This document shows positions 6,078 to 13,984 of a stretch of DNA of 23,863 nucleotides, piece after piece. Origin of the DNA: a virus. The notes beneath the pieces are model-generated. The model was given only the letters and a program-made list of their open reading frames with translations, was not told the DNA's origin and made no database searches. The DNA lies in the IMG/VR virus record IMGVR_UViG_3300042879_003684, positions 1 to 23,863 of that record; one strand, 5' to 3'. Both the position numbers and the translations under genes were made by a program. The first letter of the stretch is position 1. Each line of letters starts with the position of its first letter.

Positions 6078-7879
6078 TGGCGGTCTACGACGGGATCAAC
6101 TTCCGCCCGCCGGCCGGTGTGCGGAGCGCCTGCGCGCGCGGCATCGCGCTGCGCGAAGAGGGCTACGGCGGTGACGGTCTCCAGCCCGAGACGGTCGCGT
6201 GGGCGCGGCGCCTCTCGGCGGGTGAGCGCATCTCCCCGGAGAAGGCGCGAAAGATGAACGCGTGGTTCGCGCGACACGGCGCGAGCCCCGAAGAGAACCG
6301 AGCGCGGCGTGAGGACAAGACCTCGCCCGCGTGGGTCGCGTGGCTGCTGTGGGGCGGCGACGCAGGGCGCTCATGGAGCGCAAGGCTGGTGCGACAGATG
6401 GACGCGAGAGACAAGGCCGCGCGCACGTCGCGCACGATGCAGGGCGTCGGCGTGAAGCTCGACGCGATGGTGGGCGGCGGCGGTGACTCGCCGTGGAACG
6501 TGCTTGCCTACGAGGTCGCGCTGCAAGGCCGCGGGGACGTGGCGCTCACGCGCGCGGACTTCGAGCAGTGCATCGCCAACTTCATGCGGTGGGGCAAGGA
6601 GGTCCCGGTGGTGCTCTACCACGCGGACACCGATCCGATGTCGCACCCGATGGCGCGCGAGGCGCACGCGTGGATCACCGCGATGCGCGTCGGCTCCATG
6701 ATGCGCGACGGCAAGACGGTCGCGACCCTCGAAGCCCGCTTCCGGTGGGTCAACGCCGAGACGCGCGCCAGCGTGGAGCGCGGCGCCCTCGCGTATGGGT
6801 CCGTGACCCTCGTGCAGAACGGCGTGGACGAGGAGAGCGGCGACGACGTGGGGAGCTTCCTCTGGTCGTTCTCGCTGACCAACAACCCCGCGCTGGTCGA
6901 CATCCCGCGCATCGCCGCGCAGCACATCGCAGCGTCGGCGGCGACGATCCGCGCGGGGCGCTACTACGGCACCGTCGAAGACCGCGACGACGTGCTCGCC
7001 ATGCTGCGCGCGGAGTTGATGCTCCCCGCGCTCGCATCCGAGGCCGACGTGATGCGCGAGGTCGACAAGCTCGCCGCGTTGATCGGGTCCGGCGAGGACG
7101 AGACCGGCGTCGATGTGGACGACATCATCGAGTGCATCCGTGAGGCGATGCGCCTCCCCGCGCTCACCACCGCCGACGAGGTCATCGCCGCGGTCCGCAA
7201 GGCTCTCGCGTCGCCATCGAGCGACGCACAGAACTCGGCCAGCAACGCGCTGCCGATGCACCGCGGGCACGCGCCCGCCTCTCTCCGACAGGAGTTCACC
7301 ATGTCTCACACGTTCATCACCCTCGCGGCGCGGCTCGGCATCGCCTGCACCGACGAGGGGGCCGCGCAGCAGCAGGTGCTTGCGCGTGCCGAGGAGTCGC
7401 TCCCGATCCGCCGTCAGCTCGGGCTGTCGGTGGAGGCGAGCGCCAAGGATGTCACCGCCCGCATCGAGGCCCTCACCGCCGACGCCGCCCGCGTCACCGC
7501 GCTCTCCGCGGAGGTCGAGGCCCTCAAGGTCATCGAGGCCGACCGCGCCGCCCGCGAGGTCGCCGCGCACGTCGACGCGCTCTGCGCCGACCCCGCGATG
7601 GCCCGCTCGCGCGTGGCCCTGGAGGCGTTCGCCCGCGCCGACTACGCGGCCTTCTCGAAGGCGTACCCGCGCCCCGCGCACGGCGCCGTGTCGACGCTGT
7701 CGCAGCGCGTGACCGCGCCCGCCTCGGAGTCGCCGTCGCACCTGAGCGACGAGGCCGACTCGCACACCGACCGCGCCGACGTGCTCGCCCATGAGCTCAT
7801 GGCGAAGACCCCCGGGCTCTCCTACGCCGTCGCGCTGTCGCGCGCCTCGTCCATCCTCGTGCAGAAGGCGGTGTCGTGA
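6077..7879 (+). CDS. Head maturation protease (Mu gpI-like) fused to scaffold, with an extra N-terminal domain
   Basis: The 600-aa product has three parts. Residues 10-110 form a phage-associated domain with ISPEKARKMNAWFARH and AWVAWLLWGGDAGRSW, which I recognise from other phage head proteins but whose role is unknown. Residues about 135-280 resemble the Mu I-type protease: VPVVLYHADTDPM (His182), AHAWITAMRV, GALAYGSVTLV (Ser242) and the family ending SFSLTNNPALVDIP. His182 and Ser242 are candidate catalytic residues; I could not verify this. Residues 409-600 are a coiled-coil scaffold that can also be made alone from an internal start. The scaffold should guide capsid assembly and then be digested. 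The ATG at 6077 overlaps the portal stop. Confidence 0.85.
   Translation: MAVYDGINFRPPAGVRSACARGIALREEGYGGDGLQPETVAWARRLSAGERISPEKARKMNAWFARHGASPEENRARREDKTSPAWVAWLLWGGDAGRSWSARLVRQMDARDKAARTSRTMQGVGVKLDAMVGGGGDSPWNVLAYEVALQGRGDVALTRADFEQCIANFMRWGKEVPVVLYHADTDPMSHPMAREAHAWITAMRVGSMMRDGKTVATLEARFRWVNAETRASVERGALAYGSVTLVQNGVDEESGDDVGSFLWSFSLTNNPALVDIPRIAAQHIAASAATIRAGRYYGTVEDRDDVLAMLRAELMLPALASEADVMREVDKLAALIGSGEDETGVDVDDIIECIREAMRLPALTTADEVIAAVRKALASPSSDAQNSASNALPMHRGHAPASLRQEFTMSHTFITLAARLGIACTDEGAAQQQVLARAEESLPIRRQLGLSVEASAKDVTARIEALTADAARVTALSAEVEALKVIEADRAAREVAAHVDALCADPAMARSRVALEAFARADYAAFSKAYPRPAHGAVSTLSQRVTAPASESPSHLSDEADSHTDRADVLAHELMAKTPGLSYAVALSRASSILVQKAVS
7301..7879 (+). CDS. Scaffolding protein from a nested in-frame start
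   Basis: Inside the protease gene and in the same frame, ATG 7301 is preceded by AGGAG (7290-7294) with a 6-nt spacer. This is one of the strongest ribosome sites in the window. It would yield a 192-aa protein identical to the C-terminus of the protease. It begins MSHTFITLAARLG, then has a helical heptad-like section rich in Ala, Glu and Val (about 45-85 of the nested product) and a helical C-terminal third. This is the arrangement of Mu I/Z and lambda C/Nu3, where the separate product is the scaffold. Separate synthesis is inferred from the ribosome site and the family precedent. Confidence 0.75.
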   Translation: MSHTFITLAARLGIACTDEGAAQQQVLARAEESLPIRRQLGLSVEASAKDVTARIEALTADAARVTALSAEVEALKVIEADRAAREVAAHVDALCADPAMARSRVALEAFARADYAAFSKAYPRPAHGAVSTLSQRVTAPASESPSHLSDEADSHTDRADVLAHELMAKTPGLSYAVALSRASSILVQKAVS

Positions 7880-8283
7880 TGGCGACCTCCATGCGTCTCC
7901 CCGGCCTGATCCGTCAGGCCATCGCCGAGGCGACCATCGCTGACGGCGTGGCGTGCATCGTCGGCACCGCGGACTACTCCGCGGCCGTCGCGGGCAACAA
8001 CCCCGTCGCGGGCCTGATCGGCATCGCCAAGGTCGACGGCAACGGCTCCGTGGCGAGCGGCGGCACCGTCGACATCGTCACCAACGGCATCTACCCCGGC
8101 ATCGCGATGGCCTCCATCACGCAGGGGCAGGCCGTCACCGTGGGTGACAGCGCGGGCGGGCTCAAGCCCGCGGCGCCCTCGGCCGGCGTGAACGCGATGG
8201 TCCTCGGCATCGCCCAGGCGGACGCCGCCGCCGGCGACCGCGTCGCCGTCCAGATCGGCATCTACCTCATGCAGGGAGCGTGA
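7879..8283 (+). CDS. Capsid decoration or head-fibre protein, DUF2190-like
   Basis: The 134-aa product lies between scaffold and major capsid gene, the usual place of capsid cement proteins. It is a small, Gly/Ala/Val-rich, beta-type protein without cysteine pairs. Landmarks such as IADGVACIVGTADYSAAVAG, GIAMASITQGQAVTVGDSAGGL and AGDRVAVQIGIY agree with DUF2190-type decoration proteins, which bind the capsid surface and stabilise it. ATG 7879 overlaps the previous stop (TGATG); a GTG one codon upstream is equally in frame. Position and composition support the role. The family assignment is from pattern recognition, so the confidence is moderate. Confidence 0.7.
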   Translation: MATSMRLPGLIRQAIAEATIADGVACIVGTADYSAAVAGNNPVAGLIGIAKVDGNGSVASGGTVDIVTNGIYPGIAMASITQGQAVTVGDSAGGLKPAAPSAGVNAMVLGIAQADAAAGDRVAVQIGIYLMQGA

Positions 8284-8288
8284 TCACT

Positions 8289-9323
8289 ATGAACTCCAAC
8301 GACATCATCGCGCTCGCACAGCAGCGCCTCAGCGCCTCGCGTGGGCGCGACCTCTCCAAGCGCGTCGAGCTCGGGCTCGGCGTGGGCTCCGTCCACATCG
8401 ACCGCGCGCTCACCAACGTCGCGGTGCAGTACCAGAACAACGAGTTCATCGCGGACTCGGTGTTCCCCGTCGTGCGCGTCGCGAAGAAGAGCGACAAGTA
8501 CTTCAAGTTCAAGCCCGAGACGATGTTCAACGTCGCCGCCGTCGACGTGGTGGGCGCCGAGTCCATGCCGGGTCGCCCCGCCGCGGGACTCGACACGCCG
8601 GGCACGTTCTCGTGCACCGACCGCGCGCTGATGGACTTCATCTCCGTCGACGAGGAGCTCAACGCGGACGCCCCGCTGCAGCCCCGCATCGACGTGACGG
8701 AGATCCTCTCCAACTACCTGATGCTCGCGCGTGAGAAGCGCATCGCGGACATCGTCTTCGGCAGCGGCAACTACGGCTCCAACACCGCGGCGCTTTCGGG
8801 CGGCGACCAGTGGAATCAGTCCACCTCGGACCCCGTCGCGAACATCCTGTACGCGATCAAGACGCCGCAGGTGAAGCCCAACACGATGGTCATCGGGTGG
8901 GAGGCGTACGACGCCCTGCGCACCAACCCCAAGGTGCTGCAGTTCGTGCTGTCGCGCGCCTCGACGGGCTCGGGCGCCACGCCGCTGATGGTCGATGAGG
9001 CCACGCTCGCGGCGATGTTCCGCCTGAACCGCGTGATCGTCGGCGAGGCGAAGTACAACACCGCCGCCGAGGGCGCCACCCCTTCGATGGGCTACCTCTG
9101 GGGCAAGTTCTGCGCGCTCATCCGCGTGGAGCCGTCGCCCTCGCCGCGTCGCACGCAGACCTTCGGCTACACCATGCGCTTCGGCGCGATGGAGACCTCG
9201 ACCTTCTACGAGGGCAAGCCCGGTCGCGCGGGTGGCACCTACGTCAAGGTGGCGCACTCCGACGCCGACGAGATCGTGGGCGGCGAGTACACCGGCTACC
9301 TCTGGCGCACGGTGGTTTCGTGA
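8289..9323 (+). CDS. Major capsid protein
   Basis: This is the main shell protein of the head. The 344-aa product shows features of HK97-fold phage coat proteins of the E-like and related groups. It has YQNNEFIADSVFPVVRVAKKSDKYFKF near the N-terminus, a TDRALMDFISVDEELNAD segment, then AREKRIADIVF with a GGDQW loop and a conserved KPNTMVIGWEAYDALRTNPKVLQF. The C-terminus is beta-rich. ATG 8289 was chosen because GGGAG (8274-8278) lies 10 nt upstream, while the in-frame GTG at 8280 is too close to it. The protein is not obviously similar to Mu gpT, although most surrounding genes are Mu-like. Confidence 0.88.
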   Translation: MNSNDIIALAQQRLSASRGRDLSKRVELGLGVGSVHIDRALTNVAVQYQNNEFIADSVFPVVRVAKKSDKYFKFKPETMFNVAAVDVVGAESMPGRPAAGLDTPGTFSCTDRALMDFISVDEELNADAPLQPRIDVTEILSNYLMLAREKRIADIVFGSGNYGSNTAALSGGDQWNQSTSDPVANILYAIKTPQVKPNTMVIGWEAYDALRTNPKVLQFVLSRASTGSGATPLMVDEATLAAMFRLNRVIVGEAKYNTAAEGATPSMGYLWGKFCALIRVEPSPSPRRTQTFGYTMRFGAMETSTFYEGKPGRAGGTYVKVAHSDADEIVGGEYTGYLWRTVVS

Positions 9324-9649
9324 GTCGTCGGGATCGTCGACAGGGCTTCGCGCCTGACGCGGGTGACAGCACTCCGCGCACCGTGCTCGGCTTCACCCCG
9401 CCGCCGTCGTCGCAAGACATCGGCGCCGCCACGGAGATGCCCCTTGCGGGCGCTCCCGCGGGCGAGACGGAGGAAGCTGTGCCGCGTGTCGACGATCCCC
9501 CTGCGCCGCCCGTGGCGCGCTACCGCGCCCGCACCGTGATCACTCACAGCGGGCAGCGGTTCAACGCGGGCTCCGAGATCCCCGCGGAGGTCGTGCGCGA
9601 GATGCTCGCCTGCGGCCTCCGCGTCGGGTCCGACATCGTGAAGGGCTGA
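9320..9649 (+). CDS. Unknown head-region protein, 109 aa
   Basis: GTG 9320 overlaps the capsid stop by 4 bp. The N-terminal 65 residues are Pro/Ala/Asp-rich and look disordered. The C-terminal 40 residues form a compact unit (YRARTVITHSGQRFNAGSEIP, then EMLACGLRVG) that resembles the short modules found in Mu gp35-like or other head-completion proteins. No family can be named with confidence. Its place after the capsid gene, before the gp36-like connector, is where Mu carries gp35, so a head completion role is possible. Confidence 0.55.
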   Translation: MSRRDRRQGFAPDAGDSTPRTVLGFTPPPSSQDIGAATEMPLAGAPAGETEEAVPRVDDPPAPPVARYRARTVITHSGQRFNAGSEIPAEVVREMLACGLRVGSDIVKG

Positions 9650-9653
9650 CACC

Positions 9654-10136
9654 GTGGCAGAGCAGACCGCCATCGTCACAAGCGCGGACGTGACCGCGCG
9701 CCTTTCCACCCAGGCTTATGCGCGGCTCTTCGCCAAGAACGGCGGCGCGACCGCGGACACCACGTTTCGCGACCTGTGCATCTCCGAGGCGAACAGCGAG
9801 ATCCGCGTCCTCACGCGCGCCGCGTTCCCCGACGGGATCTACGCCACGACGGACACCCTCGACGTGATGATCGTCGGCAAGGGCGTTGACCTCGTGTGCG
9901 CCATCGCAGCTTCGCGACACGTCAGCTTCGACGACGAGGGCGCGTTCGCCACGCTCGGCCGCGCCGCGCGGATGTTCTTCAAGAACCTCAACCGCGATGC
10001 CGATGCTCGCGCGCCGGGGTCAAGCGCCGTGCGCCCGCTGCCTCGCGCCACCAACGTCAACATCACCAACGAGAGCGGCATCCCCACCAACCCGTTGACG
10101 CGCGCGGCGGACGGCTACGGCGGGTCCGACTTCTGA
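9654..10136 (+). CDS. Head-tail connector, Mu gp36-like (DUF1320)
   Basis: The 160-aa product fits the DUF1320/gp36 family of Mu-like phages, which is thought to sit at the head-tail joint. It has an N-terminal SADVTARLSTQAYARLFA segment, a helix starting CISEANSEIRVLTRAAFPDG, and a central helix VDLVCAIAASRHV that matches the helical hairpin of head-completion proteins. The C-terminus is Asn/Pro-rich. The GTG start has AAGGG 8 nt upstream. The stop overlaps the next start (TGATG). The order after it (gp10-like, gp37-like, gp38-like, sheath) supports the call. Confidence 0.75.
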   Translation: MAEQTAIVTSADVTARLSTQAYARLFAKNGGATADTTFRDLCISEANSEIRVLTRAAFPDGIYATTDTLDVMIVGKGVDLVCAIAASRHVSFDDEGAFATLGRAARMFFKNLNRDADARAPGSSAVRPLPRATNVNITNESGIPTNPLTRAADGYGGSDF

Positions 10137-10519
10137 TGGCCGAGCGGGTGTTCCTCGACGTGGAACGGGCCATCGCGGAGTTGTCCGCGGCCATCGATCA
10201 GGAGTTGCCGAAGGGCGCCCTCGACGGGGCTCGGATCGTTGCCGAAGAGGCCGCGACGAACCACCCATACACCAACCGCACGGGGCGCTTGCAGTCACGT
10301 ACGCAGGCCGGTCGCGTACGCGGGAGCGCGCTGCGCGGGCTCATCCGCGCTGAGGTGCTAGGCGACACGCGCTATGGCGGCTTCGTGGAACACGGCACGT
10401 CGCGCAACCGCCCGTATCCGTACCTCGGTCCCGCGTGGGTGCGCCGACAGGATGACTTCGCGCGTGCGGTCGACGCCGCGCTTGAGCGTGCCGCCGTGCG
10501 CGCGTGGAGTGCCTCGTGA
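10136..10519 (+). CDS. HK97 gp10-like tail-completion/neck protein
   Basis: The 127-aa product carries the hallmark of HK97 gp10-type and related neck proteins. NHPYTNRTGRLQSRTQ is followed by YGGFVEHGTSRNRPYPYLGPAW, in which the FVEHGTSR and PYPYLGPA patches are the conserved core. These proteins join tail tube to head connector. Start ATG 10136 overlaps the previous stop. Its end overlaps the GTG of the gp37-like gene. In Mu no gene of this type lies between gp36 and gp37, so the layout is slightly different here. Confidence 0.8.
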   Translation: MAERVFLDVERAIAELSAAIDQELPKGALDGARIVAEEAATNHPYTNRTGRLQSRTQAGRVRGSALRGLIRAEVLGDTRYGGFVEHGTSRNRPYPYLGPAWVRRQDDFARAVDAALERAAVRAWSAS

Positions 10520-11163
10520 GCCTCTCCCTCGCCGATGTCGACGGGCTGCTCTATGCGCAGCTCGGGACGATCCTGACCAACGTGACGACGGGCACGACCG
10601 CGGCGCGCCCCTTCGCGCTCGTCGGCCGCTTCGCCGGATCGCTCGACGAGACCAGCGTGCGCGAGGTCGTGACGCAGTACCCCGCCGCGCTGCTCTGCTA
10701 CGAGGGCGAGACGGTCACGCGCACGGTCAACACCCTCGCGGGTGACGCCGAGGATCGCGGTCTCAACGCCTGGACGGTCTACGTCTGCGTCGAGGACGCG
10801 CGCGCCATCGACGACGGCACCATCGGCACCACCACGGCGCCCGGCGGACTTCGCCTCGTGGACTCCGTGCTCGGCGTGCTCAACGGGCTCCTGATCGCCA
10901 CGACGGGCGCAGCGCCGCAGACCGCATGGATGGACCGTCGTCTGCGCTGCGTGGGCACGCGCGAGGCGCTCATCCGCCGCGGCGTGGTCTACGTCTACGC
11001 CGTGAGCTTCGAGGCGGCGCGCGCGCTCCCGCAAGTGACACCTGCTGACACGAGCGTTGAGCTTCTCGAAGTTCGCGGCGCCGTGAACCTTGTCGACACG
11101 TTCGACGATGACGACCCGAAGAACCCTGTTGTGCAGTTCATCGCAGACACCGCCGAGGAGTGA
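10516..11163 (+). CDS. Mu gp37-like tail terminator-region protein (DUF1834-like)
   Basis: The 215-aa product starts with LSLADVDGLLYAQLGTIL and contains a YPAALLCYEGE core strand and a VYVCVEDAR segment. Later come LRLVDSVLGVLNGLL and a long C-terminal beta part (VYVYAVSFEAARAL). This agrees with DUF1834, the gp37 family of Mu-like phages, which contains tail terminator-like folds. GTG 10516 was preferred to GTG 10504 because GGAG lies 6 nt before it and it overlaps the preceding stop. The following DUF2635 and sheath genes reproduce the Mu order gp37-gp38-L. Confidence 0.75.
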   Translation: MSLSLADVDGLLYAQLGTILTNVTTGTTAARPFALVGRFAGSLDETSVREVVTQYPAALLCYEGETVTRTVNTLAGDAEDRGLNAWTVYVCVEDARAIDDGTIGTTTAPGGLRLVDSVLGVLNGLLIATTGAAPQTAWMDRRLRCVGTREALIRRGVVYVYAVSFEAARALPQVTPADTSVELLEVRGAVNLVDTFDDDDPKNPVVQFIADTAEE

Positions 11164-11164
11164 G

Positions 11165-11365
11165 ATGCAGACCATTCGTGTGAAGGCCGTCGCAGACGCG
11201 CGGCTCCCTGTCCCCGGCGTGCCGGGGCGCTTCGTCGGGCGTGACCGCAAGACGGGCGAGATCATCGCGGGCGGCGTCGCCGTGTCCGCGGAGTCGTACT
11301 ACCTCCGCGCCGTCGCGCGCGGTGACCTTGCGCTCATCGAGAGCGCGGATGAGGTGCAGTCGTGA
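11165..11365 (+). CDS. DUF2635 protein (Mu gp38-like), 66 aa
   Basis: This small protein begins MQTIRVKA and ends with VSAESYYLRAVARGDLALIE, which is the conserved pattern of DUF2635 (start I-VKP, then V-x(3)-YWLRRLxDGDV). The family lies between gp37 and the sheath gene L in Mu-like phages, as here. Its exact job is unknown. ATG 11165 follows GAGGAG closely and lies one base after the preceding stop. The stop overlaps the sheath GTG. Confidence 0.8.
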   Translation: MQTIRVKAVADARLPVPGVPGRFVGRDRKTGEIIAGGVAVSAESYYLRAVARGDLALIESADEVQS

Positions 11366-12957
11366 CCATCGCCGTCGCTGGTGTCCCCGCGTCTCGCAAG
11401 ACGCCGGGCGTGAACTTCAACGTGGTCCTCGGCGGCTCGGGCACGAGCGCGGGGCAGGCCCCGCGCCGCATCATGCTCCTCGGGAACATGATCGCGACGG
11501 CGCTGACCAACTCGTCGCCGTCGTTCACCGTCGCCGCGGGCACCGCCGCCATCGCAACGCCCGTGTTCGTACCGTCGCCCGATGACGCGGCCACGCTCTT
11601 CGGGCGCGGCTCCGAGCTGCATCGCATGAGCATCTCGGTCTTCGCGCAGGACCCCTCCGCGACGCTCTACGCGACGCCCGTGGCCGAGGCGAGCGGCACC
11701 GAAGCGACTGGTATTCTGACCTTCGCCACGTCGGCGAGCGCGGCGTTCACCGTGCGCCTCCGCCTGTGCGGCGAGGTCATCGACGTGGGTGTGGCAAGCG
11801 GCGACACCGCGACGACCATCGCGGTCGCCGTGGCCGATGCGATCAACGACGCCCCTTCGCTTCCGTACACCGCGCAGAACTCCACTGGCGCGGTGACTGT
11901 CAGGGCGAAGCACGACGGACCGCGTGGCAACACGCTCGTGGTCGATGCGTACTTCGTGAGCAGCACGGGCGCCGAGGTGAGGATCACCACGAACTCGACC
12001 ACGTCGAGCGGCGCGACCACCGGCGTCTGGTCCTCGACTGACGCCATCGGCAGCGAGATCACCCTCGCGTCGGGCGCCACGCAAGACGACTTCACCAACG
12101 CGCTCGCGGCCATCGAGCCGCAGCGCTACGACCGCATCGTCGGGAGCTGCATCGACGCGACCAACGCGGGTCGCGTCGTCACGCACGTCAACGCGCAGGC
12201 CGGTCCGACGGTGCAGCTCCTCGAGCAGGCCCTCGTCGGTAGCACGGACACCTATGCGAACGTCGTGACCTTCGCGACAGGGCGCAACGCCTCGCGTCTG
12301 CAGGTGGTGTGGAACCACGCGACGGTGATCCCATGTTGGGAGGTCGCCGCGCAGGTGTGCGCCGCACGGCTCGCGGGCGACTCTGCCGCGGGCGGCTCGC
12401 GCGTCGGTGAGGCGAGCGACCCGGCCGCGAACCTCGACAGCATGGAGCTCGTGTCCGTTCTCATGGCGCGCGTCGTCGGTGACCAGCCGACCGCGACGGA
12501 GATCGAGAACGCCCTCAACAACGGCATCACGCCCGTCGGCGCTTCGGGCTCGCGCCCCGGCTACGGCGTCATCGTGCGGAGCATCACCTCGCGGTCGCTG
12601 CTCAGCGGTACGCCGAACTACGCCGTCCTCGACACGTCCAGCGTGACGGTGCCGGACTACGTCGCCGACACGCTGCGCTCCGACCTCGCGGTGACCTTCG
12701 CGGGCTGCAAGCTCTCGCCCGACTCCGACAGCGCGCCGACCGCGCCGCGCGTGGTCACGCCCTCCATCGTGCGGGCGCGCATCGCGCAGAAGCTCACGGA
12801 GATGGAGGCCGCGGCCATCCTGATCAACGTGACCGCGAACCTCTCGCTCCTCGTGGTCGAGGCCAACGCCCTCGTGCCCGGTCGTCTCGACTGCGAGATC
12901 CCCGCCGCGGTGATCCCCGGCCTTCACCTCGTCGCCGGGAACGTCCGGCAGCTCTGA
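11362..12957 (+). CDS. Contractile tail sheath protein (Mu gpL-like)
   Basis: The 531-aa product forms the contractile sheath around the tail tube, which marks the phage as a myovirus. Typical Mu L features are PGVNFNVVLGGSG at the N-terminus, RRIMLLGNM, FGRGSELHRM and an ATGILTF domain with VASGDTATTIAVAVADAIN and GPRGNTLVVDAY. The conserved C-terminal domain reads NYAVLDTSSVTVPDYVADTLR and later VRARIAQKLTEMEAAAIL. The GTG start overlaps the DUF2635 stop by 4 bp. The length fits the family of about 490-530 aa. Confidence 0.92.
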   Translation: MTIAVAGVPASRKTPGVNFNVVLGGSGTSAGQAPRRIMLLGNMIATALTNSSPSFTVAAGTAAIATPVFVPSPDDAATLFGRGSELHRMSISVFAQDPSATLYATPVAEASGTEATGILTFATSASAAFTVRLRLCGEVIDVGVASGDTATTIAVAVADAINDAPSLPYTAQNSTGAVTVRAKHDGPRGNTLVVDAYFVSSTGAEVRITTNSTTSSGATTGVWSSTDAIGSEITLASGATQDDFTNALAAIEPQRYDRIVGSCIDATNAGRVVTHVNAQAGPTVQLLEQALVGSTDTYANVVTFATGRNASRLQVVWNHATVIPCWEVAAQVCAARLAGDSAAGGSRVGEASDPAANLDSMELVSVLMARVVGDQPTATEIENALNNGITPVGASGSRPGYGVIVRSITSRSLLSGTPNYAVLDTSSVTVPDYVADTLRSDLAVTFAGCKLSPDSDSAPTAPRVVTPSIVRARIAQKLTEMEAAAILINVTANLSLLVVEANALVPGRLDCEIPAAVIPGLHLVAGNVRQL

Positions 12958-12969
12958 TCGGAGATCAAC

Positions 12970-13338
12970 ATGGCGCTCTACTCAGGCCCCGGCTTCATCC
13001 TCTACAACGGCGTCCCCGTGCTCCAGGCGGGCTCGATCACGTACAACGTCGAGACCGACAACAAGGACGTGAACACACTTCTCCTCGGGCGCGCGGGCTT
13101 CTCCGCGGGGCCGAAGAAGGTGCAGGCGTCGGTCGACAACGCCATCCCCGCGAGCGGCATGGAGCTCGACTGGCCCGCCATCGCGGAGGCGCAGTCCGAG
13201 GTGTCGCTCGGCTTCGTCATCGCGGGCGTGACGCGCAACGCGACGGGCGACGTGCGATCCGTGCGCGTGACGACCTCGACTGAGAACGCCAACGGCGTGA
13301 GCTTCGAGTTCCACGGGACCAGCGTGGGCTCGGTGTGA
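12970..13338 (+). CDS. Tail tube protein (Mu gpM-like)
   Basis: The 122-aa product polymerises into the inner tube of the tail. It is short and beta-rich, begins ALYSGPGFILYNGVPVLQAGSITYNVETDNK and contains VTTSTENANGVSFEFHGT at the end, as do Mu M-like tubes. ATG 12970 has GGAG 6 nt upstream and is separated from the sheath gene by 12 bp. The order sheath-tube-chaperone-tape measure is the standard one in contractile phages. Confidence 0.85.
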   Translation: MALYSGPGFILYNGVPVLQAGSITYNVETDNKDVNTLLLGRAGFSAGPKKVQASVDNAIPASGMELDWPAIAEAQSEVSLGFVIAGVTRNATGDVRSVRVTTSTENANGVSFEFHGTSVGSV

Positions 13339-13339
13339 C

Positions 13340-13984
13340 GTGAGCGAGCTTCCCGCGCAGTTCATCACCGACCGCCGCAGCCCGCTGCGCAAGGTTCTCG
13401 ACGCTTCGCGCAACGGGCGCGCCGTCGAGATCATCGAGTTTGACGGGTGCGACAACCGCTTTCGCGGCGTGCCCCTCGCGCTCCGCGCGCTCACCACCGA
13501 CGAGGAGTTGAAGCTCCGCGCGGTGGCGGCGAAGTGGTGCGTTGAAGCGGGCTTCGGCGAGTCGTTCCTCCTCGACACGCCCGAGGGTCGCAACACGGTG
13601 GAGTTCGAGGCGAAGGTGCAGACCATCGCCCTTGCGCTCTGCGAGCCTGCGCCGCCTCACGCGCCCGTCGCGGCGTCGGCCGATGAGCTGCGCGGGCTCC
13701 TGTTCGCCGACGAGGTCGCGGCGCTCTTCGAGGTCTATGTGGACTTCGTCACGAAGCGGTCGCCCATCAGCGCGGCGAAGAGCGCCGAGGAGGTGGCGTC
13801 GCTGGTCGACTCGTTGGGAAAAGGGACGACGCCGCTACAGCGGTTGAGTACCTTCGACGCCGTTACGCTGCGCACCATCGTGCGCGAACTGGTTGCACGG
13901 TGGACGAAGCTGACGAGCTCACCCTCGTCGCCTACGCCGCCGTCGACCGACACGGAGAGCGACTTGCCCGAGGCTTCGGGCTGA
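13340..13984 (+). CDS. Tail assembly chaperone, zero-frame product
   Basis: Tail assembly chaperones coat the tape measure while the tube polymerises, and usually exist as a short form and a frameshifted long form. This 214-aa frame starts with GTG 13340, one base after the tube stop. It has an N-terminal beta section (GRAVEIIEFDG), a helical middle (TTDEELKLRAVAAKWCVEAG) and EVAALFEVYVDFVTKRSPI. It contains the heptamer G_GGA_AAA in the correct phase at codons 159-161. After that point the zero frame ends in a Ser/Thr/Pro-rich tail (SSPSSPTPPST) with no clear fold. The family is called from position and frameshift site; the primary sequence itself is not diagnostic. Confidence 0.75.
   Translation: MSELPAQFITDRRSPLRKVLDASRNGRAVEIIEFDGCDNRFRGVPLALRALTTDEELKLRAVAAKWCVEAGFGESFLLDTPEGRNTVEFEAKVQTIALALCEPAPPHAPVAASADELRGLLFADEVAALFEVYVDFVTKRSPISAAKSAEEVASLVDSLGKGTTPLQRLSTFDAVTLRTIVRELVARWTKLTSSPSSPTPPSTDTESDLPEASG
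13816..13843 (+). promoter_or_regulatory. Programmed -1 frameshift site: slippery heptamer plus hairpin
   Basis: GGGAAAA (13816-13822) lies in phase as G_GGA_AAA, the canonical X_XXY_YYZ form. It differs by one base from the lambda G/GT site GGGAAAG. Nine nt later CCGC-TACA-GCGG (13832-13843) can form a small GC stem, extendable by an inner T-A pair. After slippage, reading continues without a stop to TAG 13990-13992. Confidence 0.7.

Noticed and set aside
6371-7792. Open frame of 473 codons on the minus strand
   Set aside because: It is opposite the protease/scaffold gene and has shadow composition (Arg/His/Gly/Val repeats) with no recognisable motif.
11299-12927. Open frame of 542 codons on the minus strand
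   Set aside because: It is the antisense shadow of the tail sheath gene, with no ribosome site and low-complexity Arg/Gly/Asp-rich translation.
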